A DNA stretch of 64,000 bases from an uncultured Flavobacteriaceae bacterium (GCA_905479065.1 CAJQLB010000007.1:51750-115749), one strand, 5' to 3'. Positions 54,101 to 63,170 are shown, numbered from the stretch's first letter. Translations and numbers: made by a program. The notes: a model not told the origin generated them from the sequence alone.

Positions 54101-54699
54101 TTAGAAATGAGTTTTAAAAATTTTGGAAAAGTTTTTAAATCTTCAAAAGTGTCAATGTCGTTCAAAATGTCAATTAAGGCTGTTTTGGTGTGGTTGTCAT
54201 GTAATTCAATTAACGTCTCTTCTAAAAGCTTTGAGGTGCTCCAAGATTTATTTTCAAAAATACAGCTTTGAAATTCATTCATGCCAACAAGATAGTATCC
54301 TCCATCTTTGGCAGGGCCGAAAACAACTGTGTTATCAAGTAGAGCATCGAAGCCTTTTTCGATGATAACATTTGAGATATCAGGTAAATCAGATCCAATT
54401 AATATAATTTGGGAATAGCCCTGGTCAAATCCTTTTTTAAAAGCATCGCTCATGCGTTCGCCCAAATCTGAACCAACTTGAATATTAATGGATGCGTTAT
54501 TCCATTTTTCTGCACCATTATTGGTTGAAAAATAAACATGTGTATCCATCGTCATTGAATTGGTTACATGTTTGGTATGTCGCACCAAAGCACTGTAAAT
54601 TTTGAGCGCTGCTGCGTCTCCAATACTTTTTGCAAGCCGTGTTTTGACTGTTCCAAGTTTCGTGTTTTTAACAAAGACAATAAGAAGTTTTTTTGACAT
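54097..54699 (-). CDS. TIGR04282-family arsenosugar biosynthesis glycosyltransferase (CofC-like)
   Basis: A 200-residue nucleotidyltransferase/glycosyltransferase-like protein of TIGR04282. The N-terminal LIVFVKNTKLGTVKTRLAKSIGD block and the IILIGSDLPDI plus FGPAKDGGYYLVG segments are diagnostic. It is thought to act in the sugar-transfer part of arsenosugar synthesis. The gene lies 4 bases after arsS and overlaps the phosphorylase gene by 4 bases. Confidence 0.9.
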   Translation of the reverse strand: MSKKLLIVFVKNTKLGTVKTRLAKSIGDAAALKIYSALVRHTKHVTNSMTMDTHVYFSTNNGAEKWNNASINIQVGSDLGERMSDAFKKGFDQGYSQIILIGSDLPDISNVIIEKGFDALLDNTVVFGPAKDGGYYLVGMNEFQSCIFENKSWSTSKLLEETLIELHDNHTKTALIDILNDIDTFEDLKTFPKFLKLISK

Positions 54700-54703
54700 A
54701 GAA

Positions 54704-55762
54704 TTACGCTAAAGTCCCTTGACAACTACTTCCCGCACCAGCAGTACAGCCGTAGCAATGTTGTGATACGATAATATGCCTATTTTGTAACAATGTTTCA
54801 TTGTAGTCATTGATGTGCTGCACTTTACTCGCTACTTTTAAATCAAGCATTTGGTTAAAATCGCAGTCATATAGCCAGCCATCCCAACTTACTGATATTG
54901 TGTTTGTGCACATGACGTTGGCGACAGCCTCAGGGTTATAAGCTTCAACCAAGGCGTACATGTAATCTTCATAATTGTCAGAAGCAATGAGATAATCTAA
55001 AAATCTCGAAATTGGCAAATTTGTTATAGCGAATAAATTATGAAAATGAATATTAAAATCTTCTTTTAGCGCCCTCTTAAAATCCTTTTCCATAGATGCT
55101 TGGTTACTTGGTAAAAAGGCTCCTGATGGGTTGTATACTAAATCTAGCTTGAGATTGCTGTTGGGCATGCCATATCCAATAGCATTTAAACTTTTTAAGG
55201 CACTTATAGATTGGTCGAAAACTCCGCTTCCTCGTTGTTTATCAGTTTTCCCTCTTGTCCAGTGTGGCATCGAACTTATGACATGCACATTGTATTTTTT
55301 AAAAAAATCAGGTAAATCATGATATTTCTTATTAGCGCGAATGATTGTTAAGTTTGATCGGACAATAAAATCTTTTATACCAACTTTGGAAGCTTTCTCA
55401 ACAAACCATCTAAAATTAGGATTCATTTCTGGAGCACCACCTGTTAAATCCAATGTATGTGCTCCTGTGGTTTTAATAATTTTAAGGCACTGAAGCATGG
55501 TCTCTTTCGTCATAATTTCTTTTCTGTCAGGACCAGCATCTACATGACAATGTTCACATACTTGATTGCACATGTAGCCCAAATTAATTTGTAGAATTTC
55601 TAATTGTTTTGGTTTTAGTGGAAAGCGGTTAATTTCTGAAATCTTCTCTTTGAAAGTTGGTAATTCACCAGATTTAAATAGGCCGTCAGATAAAATTTCT
55701 AATTGCTTATTACTCTCTGCTAGAAGACTTTCACGTTTGTGTAATGATTTTAACTGTTTCAT
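54704..55762 (-). CDS. arsS: Arsenosugar biosynthesis radical SAM protein ArsS
   Basis: A 352-residue radical SAM enzyme. The CxxxCxxC cluster site is MCNQVCEHC (Cys65, Cys69, Cys72), followed by LTGGAPEMNP and a C-terminal Cys-rich tail with HCYGCTAGAGSSCQG. Established: ArsS adds the deoxyadenosyl group to dimethylarsenite to give the 5'-deoxyadenosyl arsenical that becomes an arsenosugar. It lies 8 bases after the AhpD-like gene and 4 bases before the TIGR04282 gene. Confidence 0.92.
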   Translation of the reverse strand: MKQLKSLHKRESLLAESNKQLEILSDGLFKSGELPTFKEKISEINRFPLKPKQLEILQINLGYMCNQVCEHCHVDAGPDRKEIMTKETMLQCLKIIKTTGAHTLDLTGGAPEMNPNFRWFVEKASKVGIKDFIVRSNLTIIRANKKYHDLPDFFKKYNVHVISSMPHWTRGKTDKQRGSGVFDQSISALKSLNAIGYGMPNSNLKLDLVYNPSGAFLPSNQASMEKDFKRALKEDFNIHFHNLFAITNLPISRFLDYLIASDNYEDYMYALVEAYNPEAVANVMCTNTISVSWDGWLYDCDFNQMLDLKVASKVQHINDYNETLLQNRHIIVSQHCYGCTAGAGSSCQGTLA

Positions 55763-55770
55763 TAGATGTC

Positions 55771-56106
55771 TTAACCGTCAAGTTTGTTTACTTTATTCAT
55801 CATCTGAACACCATGTACCAAGACAGCACCACTTTTAATGGCAGACCCAACATGAACAGCTTCCATCATTTCTTCTTTTGTGATGCCTCTTTGTAAGCCG
55901 TCTTTCGAGTAAGCATCAATACAATAAGGGCATTTTTCGGTATGTGATACAGCGAGGGCAATCAGTGACTTTTCTCTAGATGTTAATGCACCTTCTTCAA
56001 AAACTGAGTTGTAATAATCAAAAAATTTTGTTCCTAACTCTTCACTCCATTCTGTGATTTTACCAAATTTCCGCAGATCAGATGGCTCATAATATGTTTT
56101 AGACAT
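55771..56106 (-). CDS. Carboxymuconolactone decarboxylase/AhpD-like protein of arsenosugar clusters
   Basis: A 111-residue AhpD-fold protein. The redox CxxC motif EKCPYCIDAY is followed by a helical EEMMEAVHVGSAIKSGA segment as in alkylhydroperoxidase-like proteins. It is the first gene of the arsenosugar operon. A redox support role for the thiol-rich enzymes is likely but not shown. Confidence 0.87.
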   Translation of the reverse strand: MSKTYYEPSDLRKFGKITEWSEELGTKFFDYYNSVFEEGALTSREKSLIALAVSHTEKCPYCIDAYSKDGLQRGITKEEMMEAVHVGSAIKSGAVLVHGVQMMNKVNKLDG

Positions 56107-56404
56107 GTATTAAAAAATTATAGTTTTTAGATAGGTGTAAAATATAAAAAACATTACGGTTTTGTTGTTAAAAAATGCATAAGCTTGAAGAAGTTAACTT
56201 TTTTAAAACGTTGTGTTTTATTTAGGCAGTTGTAAATTAAAATAGACATGTTACGATTAAATAAATGAAAATTAATGATGTAGAACTTTTTTGTTCATTG
56301 TAATATTTACTATTTTTCATTTTTTACATAAATGGTACAGCAATCGTTTATCCATCTTATTTTAAGGTTATTAACGAAGCTTGAAAAAATATAATTAGTA
56401 GTAA
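56107..56404. other. Divergent intergenic region between the arsenosugar operon and the phosphorelay genes
   Basis: 298 bases of AT-rich DNA that must hold promoters for both directions. No exact TAnnTTTG element or strong hairpin is clear on either strand, and I see no conserved small ORF. Confidence 0.5.
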
Positions 56405-56818
56405 ATGCATAATTTAAAGGTTCTTTTGGTTGAGGATGACATGATTGAGGTTATGAAATTAACTAGGGCGATTTCAACGTTACAATTACCACATAAAATC
56501 ATTGAAGCCGGTCATGGTGAAGCAGCCTTAGAATTATTAGAACAGGACAAATTAAACCCTGATTTAATTTTATTGGATTTAAATATGCCAAAAATGAATG
56601 GTATAGAATTCTTAAAAAATATCAAAAACAACATTGATTTAAATTACATTCCAATTATTATTTTCACAACTTCCAGTAATCCAAGAGATTTACAAGAGGT
56701 TTACCGCATAGGAGTTTCTGGCTATATTCTAAAGCCATTAAAATATGAAGATTATGTTAAAAAAATTGATAGCTTATTTAACTATTGGGGTATGAATGAA
56801 CTGAGAAATTTTAAATAG
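56405..56818 (+). CDS. Single-domain response regulator (REC, Rcp1-like)
   Basis: A 137-residue receiver domain only. The acidic pocket (VEDD), phosphoacceptor Asp58 in LLDLNMPKMNG, the Thr/Ser signature IFTTSSNP and the Lys in GYILKPLKYEDY are intact. This Rcp1-type layout goes with bacteriophytochrome-like kinases. It precedes the kinase gene by 77 bases and probably accepts or carries phosphate from it. Confidence 0.87.
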   Translation: MHNLKVLLVEDDMIEVMKLTRAISTLQLPHKIIEAGHGEAALELLEQDKLNPDLILLDLNMPKMNGIEFLKNIKNNIDLNYIPIIIFTTSSNPRDLQEVYRIGVSGYILKPLKYEDYVKKIDSLFNYWGMNELRNFK

Positions 56819-56895
56819 CAACAGCCATGTCTATGGCGCAATGAAGTATGATGAGGTATTGTATAAATTTTATATTTTTTTGAGTTGATAAAAAA

Positions 56896-58611
56896 ATGAA
56901 TTTAAAGGAAATCCATAAATGGGAAAAGGCACTCGCTCAAGAGAAAGCATCAAGAAGATCTGCAGAAAAGATTTTAGAAAAAAAATCTGCAGAATTAAAA
57001 GAAGTTAATCGCAAGCTTGAGGCCTCCCATGCAGAATTACTTTCACTCTATGATAAAACGCATTCTCAACTTCAAGGAGTTTTTGAGAATATTGTTGATG
57101 CTTATGTCATTATGGATTTGTCTGGGAATATTTTAAAAATGAATGATGCAGCTGTCAACTTATTAGAATTTGACACCGCCTATGACGAAAGAAATTTAAT
57201 AACACTGGTTGATCCAGACGACGCGTCTAAAATCATCCCCTCATTCAAAGAACTTATTAAAAATGGTTCAATCACAAATTTTATCATTAAAATTTTAACG
57301 GCAAAAGGAAGAAGTAAAAGCGTGCACATAAATGCAAGTATTATTTATGAAGATAAAATTGCTGTTGGTGCACAAGGAATTGTTAGAGATATTACATCTG
57401 ATATTGAGAAAGTATTTGTTATTGAAACACTCAATAATGTTGCAAAAGCAATTTTGGGAAAGGTAGATATACACGAAATTGCTTCTGTAATTACCAGTCA
57501 TATAACTCAATATCTTAATACTGAAGATTGTGTAATTTATGTTGTAAATGAAAAGCGGCAAACGTTAGAACAAATAGAGGCATACGGAAACAAACTGAAC
57601 GAGTTTAATGAAATTAAGAATAAAATTGAAATACCTTTGGGCCAAGGTATTGTGGGGACAGTGGCAAAAACTGGAAAATCAGAACTTATAAAAGATACGA
57701 GTAAAGATGATCGCTACATTATTGATGATGATATTCGTTATTCAGAAATTACAGTTCCTATTATTAGTGATGGTAAAGTTATTGGTGTTATTGATTCTGA
57801 GCATCTTTCTAAAGATTATTTTACCAATGAACAATTATTGATGTTGGAAAATATTGGAAGCCTAATTGCTATGAAAATCAAGAGCGCTATTAATTTTCGA
57901 GAACGTCAAAAGGTCGAATTAAAAAATATAAAGCTTCTTGAGGAATTGGAGAAAAGTAATGAGGCACTTCAAGAATATGCCCATGTGGTATCACATGATT
58001 TGAAATCTCCCTTACGAAGTATAAATGCATTAATAAGTTGGATTCAAGAGGATAATAAAGATGTTTTTGACACATCTAGTCTTGAGAATTTTGGCTTAAT
58101 CGAAATGACCTTAGAGAAAATGGAACAGCTTATTTCTGATATCCTGTTATACTCAAGTATTGGTTCTGATGACACAGAAAAACAACATACAGACGTGAAT
58201 CAGGTGGTAAAGGATTTGAAAAAAATTCTTTTTATCCCGAGACATATAAAAGTTGATATTCTAAATAAACTACCGGTAATCGTAGGAGAAAGGGCTAAAC
58301 TTCAGCAATTATTTCAAAATTTAATTAGTAACGCAATTAAGTTTAATGATAAAAACAAAGGTTTCATTGAAATTGATGTTTTAGAAAAAAAGTCTTTTTA
58401 TCAGTTTTCAATAAAGGATAATGGTCCAGGTATTGAAAAAAAATACCATGATAAAATTTTTAAAATTTTTCATTCTTTAAATGCGAGTAATTCTTCATCT
58501 GGGATAGGATTAGCGATCGTGAAAAAAATTGTTAATTTGTTTAATGGCGAAATTTGGTTAGAATCAGAATTGAATGAGGGTGCGACGTTTTACTTTACTC
58601 TTAAGAAATAA
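56896..58611 (+). CDS. Cytosolic sensor histidine kinase with PAS and GAF domains
   Basis: A 571-residue kinase without signal peptide or membrane span. An N-terminal coiled coil (about residues 1-55) leads to a PAS domain (about 60-175), a GAF domain (about 178-335), a dimerisation domain with phosphoacceptor His367 in VVSHDLKSPLR, and an ATPase domain with NLISNAIKF, DNGPGIE and SSGIGLAIV. It is soluble, so the signal is intracellular or the membrane is involved only indirectly. The HPt gene starts just after its stop. Confidence 0.9.
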   Translation: MNLKEIHKWEKALAQEKASRRSAEKILEKKSAELKEVNRKLEASHAELLSLYDKTHSQLQGVFENIVDAYVIMDLSGNILKMNDAAVNLLEFDTAYDERNLITLVDPDDASKIIPSFKELIKNGSITNFIIKILTAKGRSKSVHINASIIYEDKIAVGAQGIVRDITSDIEKVFVIETLNNVAKAILGKVDIHEIASVITSHITQYLNTEDCVIYVVNEKRQTLEQIEAYGNKLNEFNEIKNKIEIPLGQGIVGTVAKTGKSELIKDTSKDDRYIIDDDIRYSEITVPIISDGKVIGVIDSEHLSKDYFTNEQLLMLENIGSLIAMKIKSAINFRERQKVELKNIKLLEELEKSNEALQEYAHVVSHDLKSPLRSINALISWIQEDNKDVFDTSSLENFGLIEMTLEKMEQLISDILLYSSIGSDDTEKQHTDVNQVVKDLKKILFIPRHIKVDILNKLPVIVGERAKLQQLFQNLISNAIKFNDKNKGFIEIDVLEKKSFYQFSIKDNGPGIEKKYHDKIFKIFHSLNASNSSSGIGLAIVKKIVNLFNGEIWLESELNEGATFYFTLKK

Positions 58612-58612
58612 T

Positions 58613-58933
58613 ATGGAACAACCTAATATATCATACATTCAGAGCATGTCGGGAGGTGATAAAAATTTTGAAAAAAAATTACTTGACATCATAAAATTAG
58701 AGTTTCCAACTGAAATTCAAGCTTATTATAATAGTATGAGGATTAAGAATTTTAATGATGCTTCCGAAATAGTACATAAAATTAAGCATAAAATTAGTAT
58801 TTTAGGCCTCGAAGAAAATTATAGAGACGCGAAGGCCTTCGAACATGGTTTAAGAAAGGGCGATGTGGCACTTCAATCAAACTTTGAGACTACATTAATG
58901 ATTATAACTGATTTTCTTAAAAATTTTAAATAA
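58613..58933 (+). CDS. HPt phosphotransfer protein
   Basis: A 106-residue helical HPt domain with phosphorylatable His55 in EIVHKIKHKIS and a downstream GLEENYRDAKAFEHGL segment. The start at 58613, two bases after the kinase stop, is preferred over an upstream in-frame ATG at 58574 inside the kinase gene. Its stop overlaps the LytTR gene by one base (TAATG). It can shuttle phosphate between the kinase or REC protein and the LytTR regulator. Confidence 0.82.
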   Translation: MEQPNISYIQSMSGGDKNFEKKLLDIIKLEFPTEIQAYYNSMRIKNFNDASEIVHKIKHKISILGLEENYRDAKAFEHGLRKGDVALQSNFETTLMIITDFLKNFK

Positions 58934-59643
58934 TGAATTGTATTATTATTGATGATGAGCAGACTGCAAGAGCAATAATTAGTCAACTTTGTTCTGAAAC
59001 AAATGACTTAAACGTGGTAGAGGAATTTTCTAATGCACTTCAGGCTATTAAATATTTAAATCAGCATGAAATTGACTTAATATTTTTAGATATTCACATG
59101 CCAGATTTTACAGGGTTTGATTTTATAGAAACACTAAAAAAACCACCAAAAATAATTTTGACAACATCAGATGATCACTTTGCGATTCAAGCATTTGAAT
59201 ATGAATGTATTGTTGATTATTTGTTAAAGCCAGTAACGCCAGAGCGTTTTAAAAAAGCAATTCATAAGGTAGCGGGTGAAATAAATATTTTAAATAATAA
59301 AGATGGTGTACAAAACTTTGATTCGAATTCAGCACATGATTTGTATGTAAATATTGATAGAAGACTTATAAAAATAGATATCCAAAAAATATGTCTTGTT
59401 GAAGCAAAAGGAGATTACATTAATATAAAAACAGAAACAGATAGTTTTAGAGTGCACTCGTCATTAAAAAAAATAAAGGAAAAACTTCCAGAGCAACTTT
59501 TTGTTAAAGTTCATCGATCATTCATTATTAACATTGAAAAGATTATTGATATTGAGGATAACAGTGTCTTAATTAATAAGGATGTCATTCCTGTTAGCCG
59601 ATCAAATAGATCGGATTTGATGAAGCGCTTAAATTTGCTTTAA
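58933..59643 (+). CDS. LytTR-family response regulator
   Basis: A 236-residue regulator with an N-terminal REC domain (Asp53 in LFLDIHMPDFTG, Lys in DYLLKPVTPERF) and a C-terminal LytTR DNA-binding domain (about residues 135-236) with VEAKGDYINIKT and FVKVHRSFIINI. It is the transcriptional output of the phosphorelay. It overlaps the HPt stop by one base, so HPt and regulator are co-translated. A hairpin terminator lies about 130 bases downstream. Confidence 0.9.
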   Translation: MNCIIIDDEQTARAIISQLCSETNDLNVVEEFSNALQAIKYLNQHEIDLIFLDIHMPDFTGFDFIETLKKPPKIILTTSDDHFAIQAFEYECIVDYLLKPVTPERFKKAIHKVAGEINILNNKDGVQNFDSNSAHDLYVNIDRRLIKIDIQKICLVEAKGDYINIKTETDSFRVHSSLKKIKEKLPEQLFVKVHRSFIINIEKIIDIEDNSVLINKDVIPVSRSNRSDLMKRLNLL

Positions 59644-59770
59644 ACCTTTCTTCAACGTCAAAAACTTGTAATTTAAAGATGAATATGTGTATTGTGGCGA
59701 AAATTACTGTGTCCATATCTTTGGATTGTTATTTTTGCTCAGATTCTTTCTAACAATTATTAATAGCATA

Positions 59771-59802
59771 AAAGAGGTTACATTTCGGTGTAGCCTTTTT
59801 TT
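59771..59802 (+). terminator. Probable terminator of the phosphorelay operon
   Basis: The stem AGGTTACA / TGTAGCCT (one G-U pair) with a TTTCGG loop is followed by a run of seven T. It lies 128 bases after the LytTR stop. Confidence 0.6.
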
Positions 59803-59975
59803 ATTTCCAATGTTGAAGCTTTTTTTACAATAGCTTACAATTATATGGCATCTCGGCCTTAAAAAGATTGGTTGTTTAGTCTTCAAAAATCATGTCAACG
59901 ACAAGCTAAGTCTACCTTATCTCTGGTATTTATAAATATTTTTAGAAAAGAGAAAATCGAATTTAGTAAAAAAAG

Positions 59976-60026
59976 AAAAGAGTGAAGGCGCAGAAGTCAT
60001 CCCTAACAAATATGCTTCACTCTTTT
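59976..60026. repeat. 12-base perfect inverted repeat
   Basis: AAAAGAGTGAAG at 59976-59987 is repeated in inverted form as CTTCACTCTTTT at 60015-60026, around a 27-base spacer. It could be a long-loop terminator, an RNA hairpin or a protein-binding site. Confidence 0.5.
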
Positions 60027-60294
60027 GAAATCTAATATTAATAATAATTAATTCTTAAGGAAATTAACCATTAGAATTCAAATGTATAGATTAGGTACAG
60101 ATGGATATCTTTATTTTAGGTCAATAGTCTGTTAATATAGCTGAAGTACTAATAACTATAGGTGAATTGTTTATCAGGGTCTACTGTGATTTATTGTTGA
60201 TTATAAAATTAACGGACTACCTGATAGTTGTTGGCTTATATGACTTATGTCATATAATTTAAGATTTTAAAGTTCTTAATTTGATTGTTGTTAT

Positions 60295-60561
60295 ATGAAA
60301 CAAGACCAAAGACAAAACGATCTGCTTAAACACCCAAACATGTGGGTAAATATAGTCTCAAATGACTCGAGCCACGAACGCTATGTATTGAGTAGTGATA
60401 AAATTTTTAAGCGTTTAACTGAATCTGTTCAAAACGAGACGTTAATTATGTCTCAAAAACAAATGCCGCAACTGATGCGATGGCTACTAGTTTTTCCAAT
60501 GACTATCCATTTCTATGTTGAGTTGTGCATGAAGTATTTTAAGGACATAAAATTTAGTTAA
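60295..60561 (+). CDS. Small hypothetical protein, 88 residues
   Basis: An 88-residue ORF without recognised domain. It is mixed polar and basic at the N-terminus and has a hydrophobic patch LMRWLLVFPMTIHFYVELCM near the C-terminus, which could form one membrane span. A clear terminator follows at 60607, so transcription of the region is plausible. No Shine-Dalgarno sequence is obvious, which is normal for Bacteroidetes. Confidence 0.45.
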   Translation: MKQDQRQNDLLKHPNMWVNIVSNDSSHERYVLSSDKIFKRLTESVQNETLIMSQKQMPQLMRWLLVFPMTIHFYVELCMKYFKDIKFS

Positions 60562-60606
60562 AATAACAAGACCTTATTTGAATAGTACAAATATTGATTA
60601 ATAGCG

Positions 60607-60640
60607 AAAAAAGGCCTTCAGAGATGAGGGTCTTTTTTTT
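60607..60640 (+). terminator. Rho-independent terminator after the 88-residue ORF
   Basis: An A-run and the stem GGCCTTCA / TGAGGGTC (two G-U pairs) with a GAGA loop, followed by eight T. It lies 46 bases after the ORF stop. Confidence 0.65.
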
Positions 60641-60663
60641 GATTTGGTCTTTATAACATCAAG

Positions 60664-61192
60664 ATGCACTCAAACAATAAAGAGTTGCCCTTTCAGGAAA
60701 TAGGTGATTATCCGTCAACTTATTCACCAACTAGTATTCTGTGTTGTCTTATTGAAGGACTTGGATATCGATATTACTGAGCTACTGCTTCTATCAATCA
60801 ATCTCATCTAGATTACAAGCCAAGTGATGATAGCTGGACCACATTGCAAATTATTGAACATATTTATGGCCTGTCGTTAGGTTTAATATCTACCTTCAAC
60901 AACAAAGAATTTGATTTTACTCAGGATGGTTTTAATTATCTTGAATAGAGAGAAAAAACGCTGCATAATTTCCTATTTGCACATGATAAATTAACGGAAG
61001 GTCCCAAATTAAATAAGATGATAATAAAATTGAAATGTACGGCAATCATATGATATTTCAGTTTTGAAATCATATTAATGGTCCAATTTCGGATGCTAAA
61101 TGGCATTGTGGTCAAGTGGCAACAAGAGAAGAGCCAGTGGGAATCCAATTGATTCAAAAGTGAATGTATTCATTGGAAAGACAATGTCGTAA
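60664..61192 (+). pseudogene. Decayed DinB-family (DinB_2/DUF1572-like) gene
   Basis: The plus strand encodes recognisable DinB-family pieces in shifting frames. From an ATG at 60664 the frame runs to GLGYRYY and then a TGA (60778), continues through SWTTLQIIEHIYGLS to a TAG (60946), shifts near 61030 to read HMIFQF, then a TGA, NHINGPISDAKWHCGQV, and shifts again to RRASGNPIDSKVNVFIGKTMS with a stop at 61190-61192. Two of the stops are TGA where the family usually has Trp (TGG). At least three stops and two frameshifts mean that it is not functional. The family is of thiol-transfer-like metal proteins. Confidence 0.75.
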
Positions 61193-61233
61193 TACAAATG
61201 GACTGCCGCTAAATAATTGGACAACTTTGTAAT

Positions 61234-61731
61234 TTAAAAAACAAGTTCATAGCAAAAAAAAGGATGATCACTTTGCAGAGGAAAATAAATAGTTCCTAAG
61301 CGTTTGTATCCTCTAGTTTCGTAAAATTTTTGATTACGATTATTCCTCGAGAAGGTATCTAATCTAACAGATAAATACCCTTTTTCTTGAGCAAATTTTT
61401 CGGCAAAGGTCATAAGTTGCTGGGCAACACCTTGCCCTTGAAAGGTAGGATGCACAGCTAAACGATGAATGTATATGTTGTGATCTTTGGTAAACCATTG
61501 TATTGGAACATATTCATCATCTTTTACAGGTGTTAACACAATGCAACCGACTACTTTTTTATTGTGCTCGACAAGATATAATTCAGAACGTTTCACGTCA
61601 TTTTCAAACGTTTTTCGATTAGGATATTGGTCGTTCCACTGATAGATTCCTTGATCAATCATGTAAGTTGCACAGGCCTTAGTAATCCCAAGAATTACAT
61701 CAATATCATCAAAGGTGGCCTTTCTTATCAT
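61234..61731 (-). CDS. GNAT-family N-acetyltransferase
   Basis: A 165-residue GNAT protein with LAVHPTFQGQGVAQQLM as the acetyl-CoA-binding turn and LDTFSRNNRNQKFYETRGY as the final family segment. It is unrelated in detail to the GNAT at 8611-9084. It overlaps the esterase gene upstream by one base (TAATG). Substrate unknown. Confidence 0.82.
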   Translation of the reverse strand: MIRKATFDDIDVILGITKACATYMIDQGIYQWNDQYPNRKTFENDVKRSELYLVEHNKKVVGCIVLTPVKDDEYVPIQWFTKDHNIYIHRLAVHPTFQGQGVAQQLMTFAEKFAQEKGYLSVRLDTFSRNNRNQKFYETRGYKRLGTIYFPLQSDHPFFCYELVF

Positions 61732-62927
61732 TAATTGTTTGGTCCGTTAATGTTAAAAGAGGATAAAAACTCCCAAATTAGTGAACTTGTATCAATATCA
61801 GCGTTATCAAACCAGGTATGCCCACCTCCATACACCTTAAAATGTTTTACGATGGATTCGTTTGTCCCATTGTCAAAAGTAATTTCATCGACAGTGATAT
61901 TATTGTTGAGATCTACATCGTTTAAACTTACAATCTGCGGAGTTTCGTTGCATGCGTTGTTGCTTACCCAGTAATTTAAAACCGTCTCAATGGGGGTGGT
62001 CCAAGACTCAAAACCATTATATGAGACAACCAAATCATTTGTTCCATGTATTTGTAGCACAGGAACTTCTCTTACAGGGTCGCAATTATCTAAAGTCTCA
62101 GGAGTCATAGATCCAGTTACCGAAGCGATTGCGGCAAACGTATCACTCATTTGACAAGCTAATAAAAAACTCATAAACCCTCCGTTTGACATACCTGTAG
62201 CATAAATTCTATCTTCGTTAATATTATAGCTGTCTTTCATGGTAGTGATTAAAAAATCAGTAAAAGCAATGTCATCTGTTGTGCTATCAGATGTCCACCC
62301 ACCCACATTCCAATGTGAGATTCCGAAAAGAGGACTACCTTGTGGATAAACCACAATAAAATTTTCTTGGGTGGCAATGTCATTAAATCCTGAATAGCTC
62401 ATTAAAAACAAATTGCTACTTCCATAGCCATGAAAAGCAAACAATAAGGATGTTGGGATATCTGCATCATACGATTCTGGAATATAAACAAGGTAATTAC
62501 GGTTGAGACCTTGAAATAATACACTATATTCATTCACGCCATAGTTAATGGAATTTGATGTGTTGAAACTAATTTCATTACCATAAAAATCACCAAGACT
62601 ATTTGAAATAAAGGTCCTTGCATAATACTGCGTGTTGGACTCTAAATTTTGAAGTGTTGTACTAATTTCTGAGTCATAGAGATTTATTAATTGATCATTG
62701 GTTGAAGGGGAGGGTGAACTTGCGTAGACAAATCCCCGTCTCTCGCCGAGTGCAATATCGCAACCTTCAGATACTGCGCTTATGGTACCTGATATATTAG
62801 CAGATGATACTGTTATGTCTGTGGCAGAAAAGGTTTGTAGGGATGGTTCAAAAACACAGTTGATGGATTTATTGTCTTTTTCGCAAGATAAAAATACTAC
62901 TACTACTAAAAAAAGTAATGCGCGCAT
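61731..62927 (-). CDS. Esterase lipoprotein of PHB depolymerase/feruloyl-esterase type with an N-terminal Fn3-like part
   Basis: A 398-residue lipoprotein (FLSCEK lipobox). Residues about 30-125 look like a fibronectin-III-type domain (NTQYYARTFISN end). The rest is an alpha/beta-hydrolase of the esterase-PHB (LpqC-like) group: FAFHGYGSS oxyanion region, Ser247 in GMSNGG and a final GGGHTW with the catalytic His. It probably cleaves an ester or polyester outside the cell; the substrate is unknown. It starts the short operon that ends with the GNAT gene. Confidence 0.85.
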   Translation of the reverse strand: MRALLFLVVVVFLSCEKDNKSINCVFEPSLQTFSATDITVSSANISGTISAVSEGCDIALGERRGFVYASSPSPSTNDQLINLYDSEISTTLQNLESNTQYYARTFISNSLGDFYGNEISFNTSNSINYGVNEYSVLFQGLNRNYLVYIPESYDADIPTSLLFAFHGYGSSNLFLMSYSGFNDIATQENFIVVYPQGSPLFGISHWNVGGWTSDSTTDDIAFTDFLITTMKDSYNINEDRIYATGMSNGGFMSFLLACQMSDTFAAIASVTGSMTPETLDNCDPVREVPVLQIHGTNDLVVSYNGFESWTTPIETVLNYWVSNNACNETPQIVSLNDVDLNNNITVDEITFDNGTNESIVKHFKVYGGGHTWFDNADIDTSSLIWEFLSSFNINGPNN

Positions 62928-62993
62928 GAGTTCATTGTGATTTATAAACGAAGCTACAATATTTTAGTGAATTGATAATTAAAGAAGAGGATA

Positions 62994-63170
62994 CTACGGT
63001 TTAGTTGTTACTTTACTTAGTTGTATAATTGAGATTATGAGGATAACCATACTCCCAAGTGTTCTTGACAAAAACTCTAATTGACTCATTGGCTCGCCTT
63101 GATAGCCAAAAGTGTATAATAAGTTTAATGAAGCTATTATAATTACAAAAATCAGTATTAGTTTTTTCAT
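62994..63170 (-). CDS. Small membrane protein, 58 residues
   Basis: A 58-codon ORF that starts MKKLILIFVIIIASLN and has a second hydrophobic stretch MVILIISIIQL near the end, so two membrane spans are likely. It uses a normal ATG and stop, in the same strand as the DUF2834-like gene 84 bases upstream. Its 3' flank is partly repeated at the end of that gene. Function unknown; the MKK start and span pattern suggest a real gene. Confidence 0.5.
   Translation of the reverse strand: MKKLILIFVIIIASLNLLYTFGYQGEPMSQLEFLSRTLGSMVILIISIIQLSKVTTKP

Larger units (their letters stand above)
59644..60294. other. Gene-poor region with terminator and inverted repeat
   Basis: About 650 bases without a credible gene. 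It holds one terminator at 59771 and a 12-base perfect inverted repeat at 59976; the rest is AT-rich with frequent stops in all frames. Confidence 0.6.

Noticed and set aside
60778..60780. A selenocysteine or readthrough TGA in the DinB-like frame
   Set aside because: Further stops and frameshifts follow, which fits a pseudogene, and no selenocysteine insertion element is evident.
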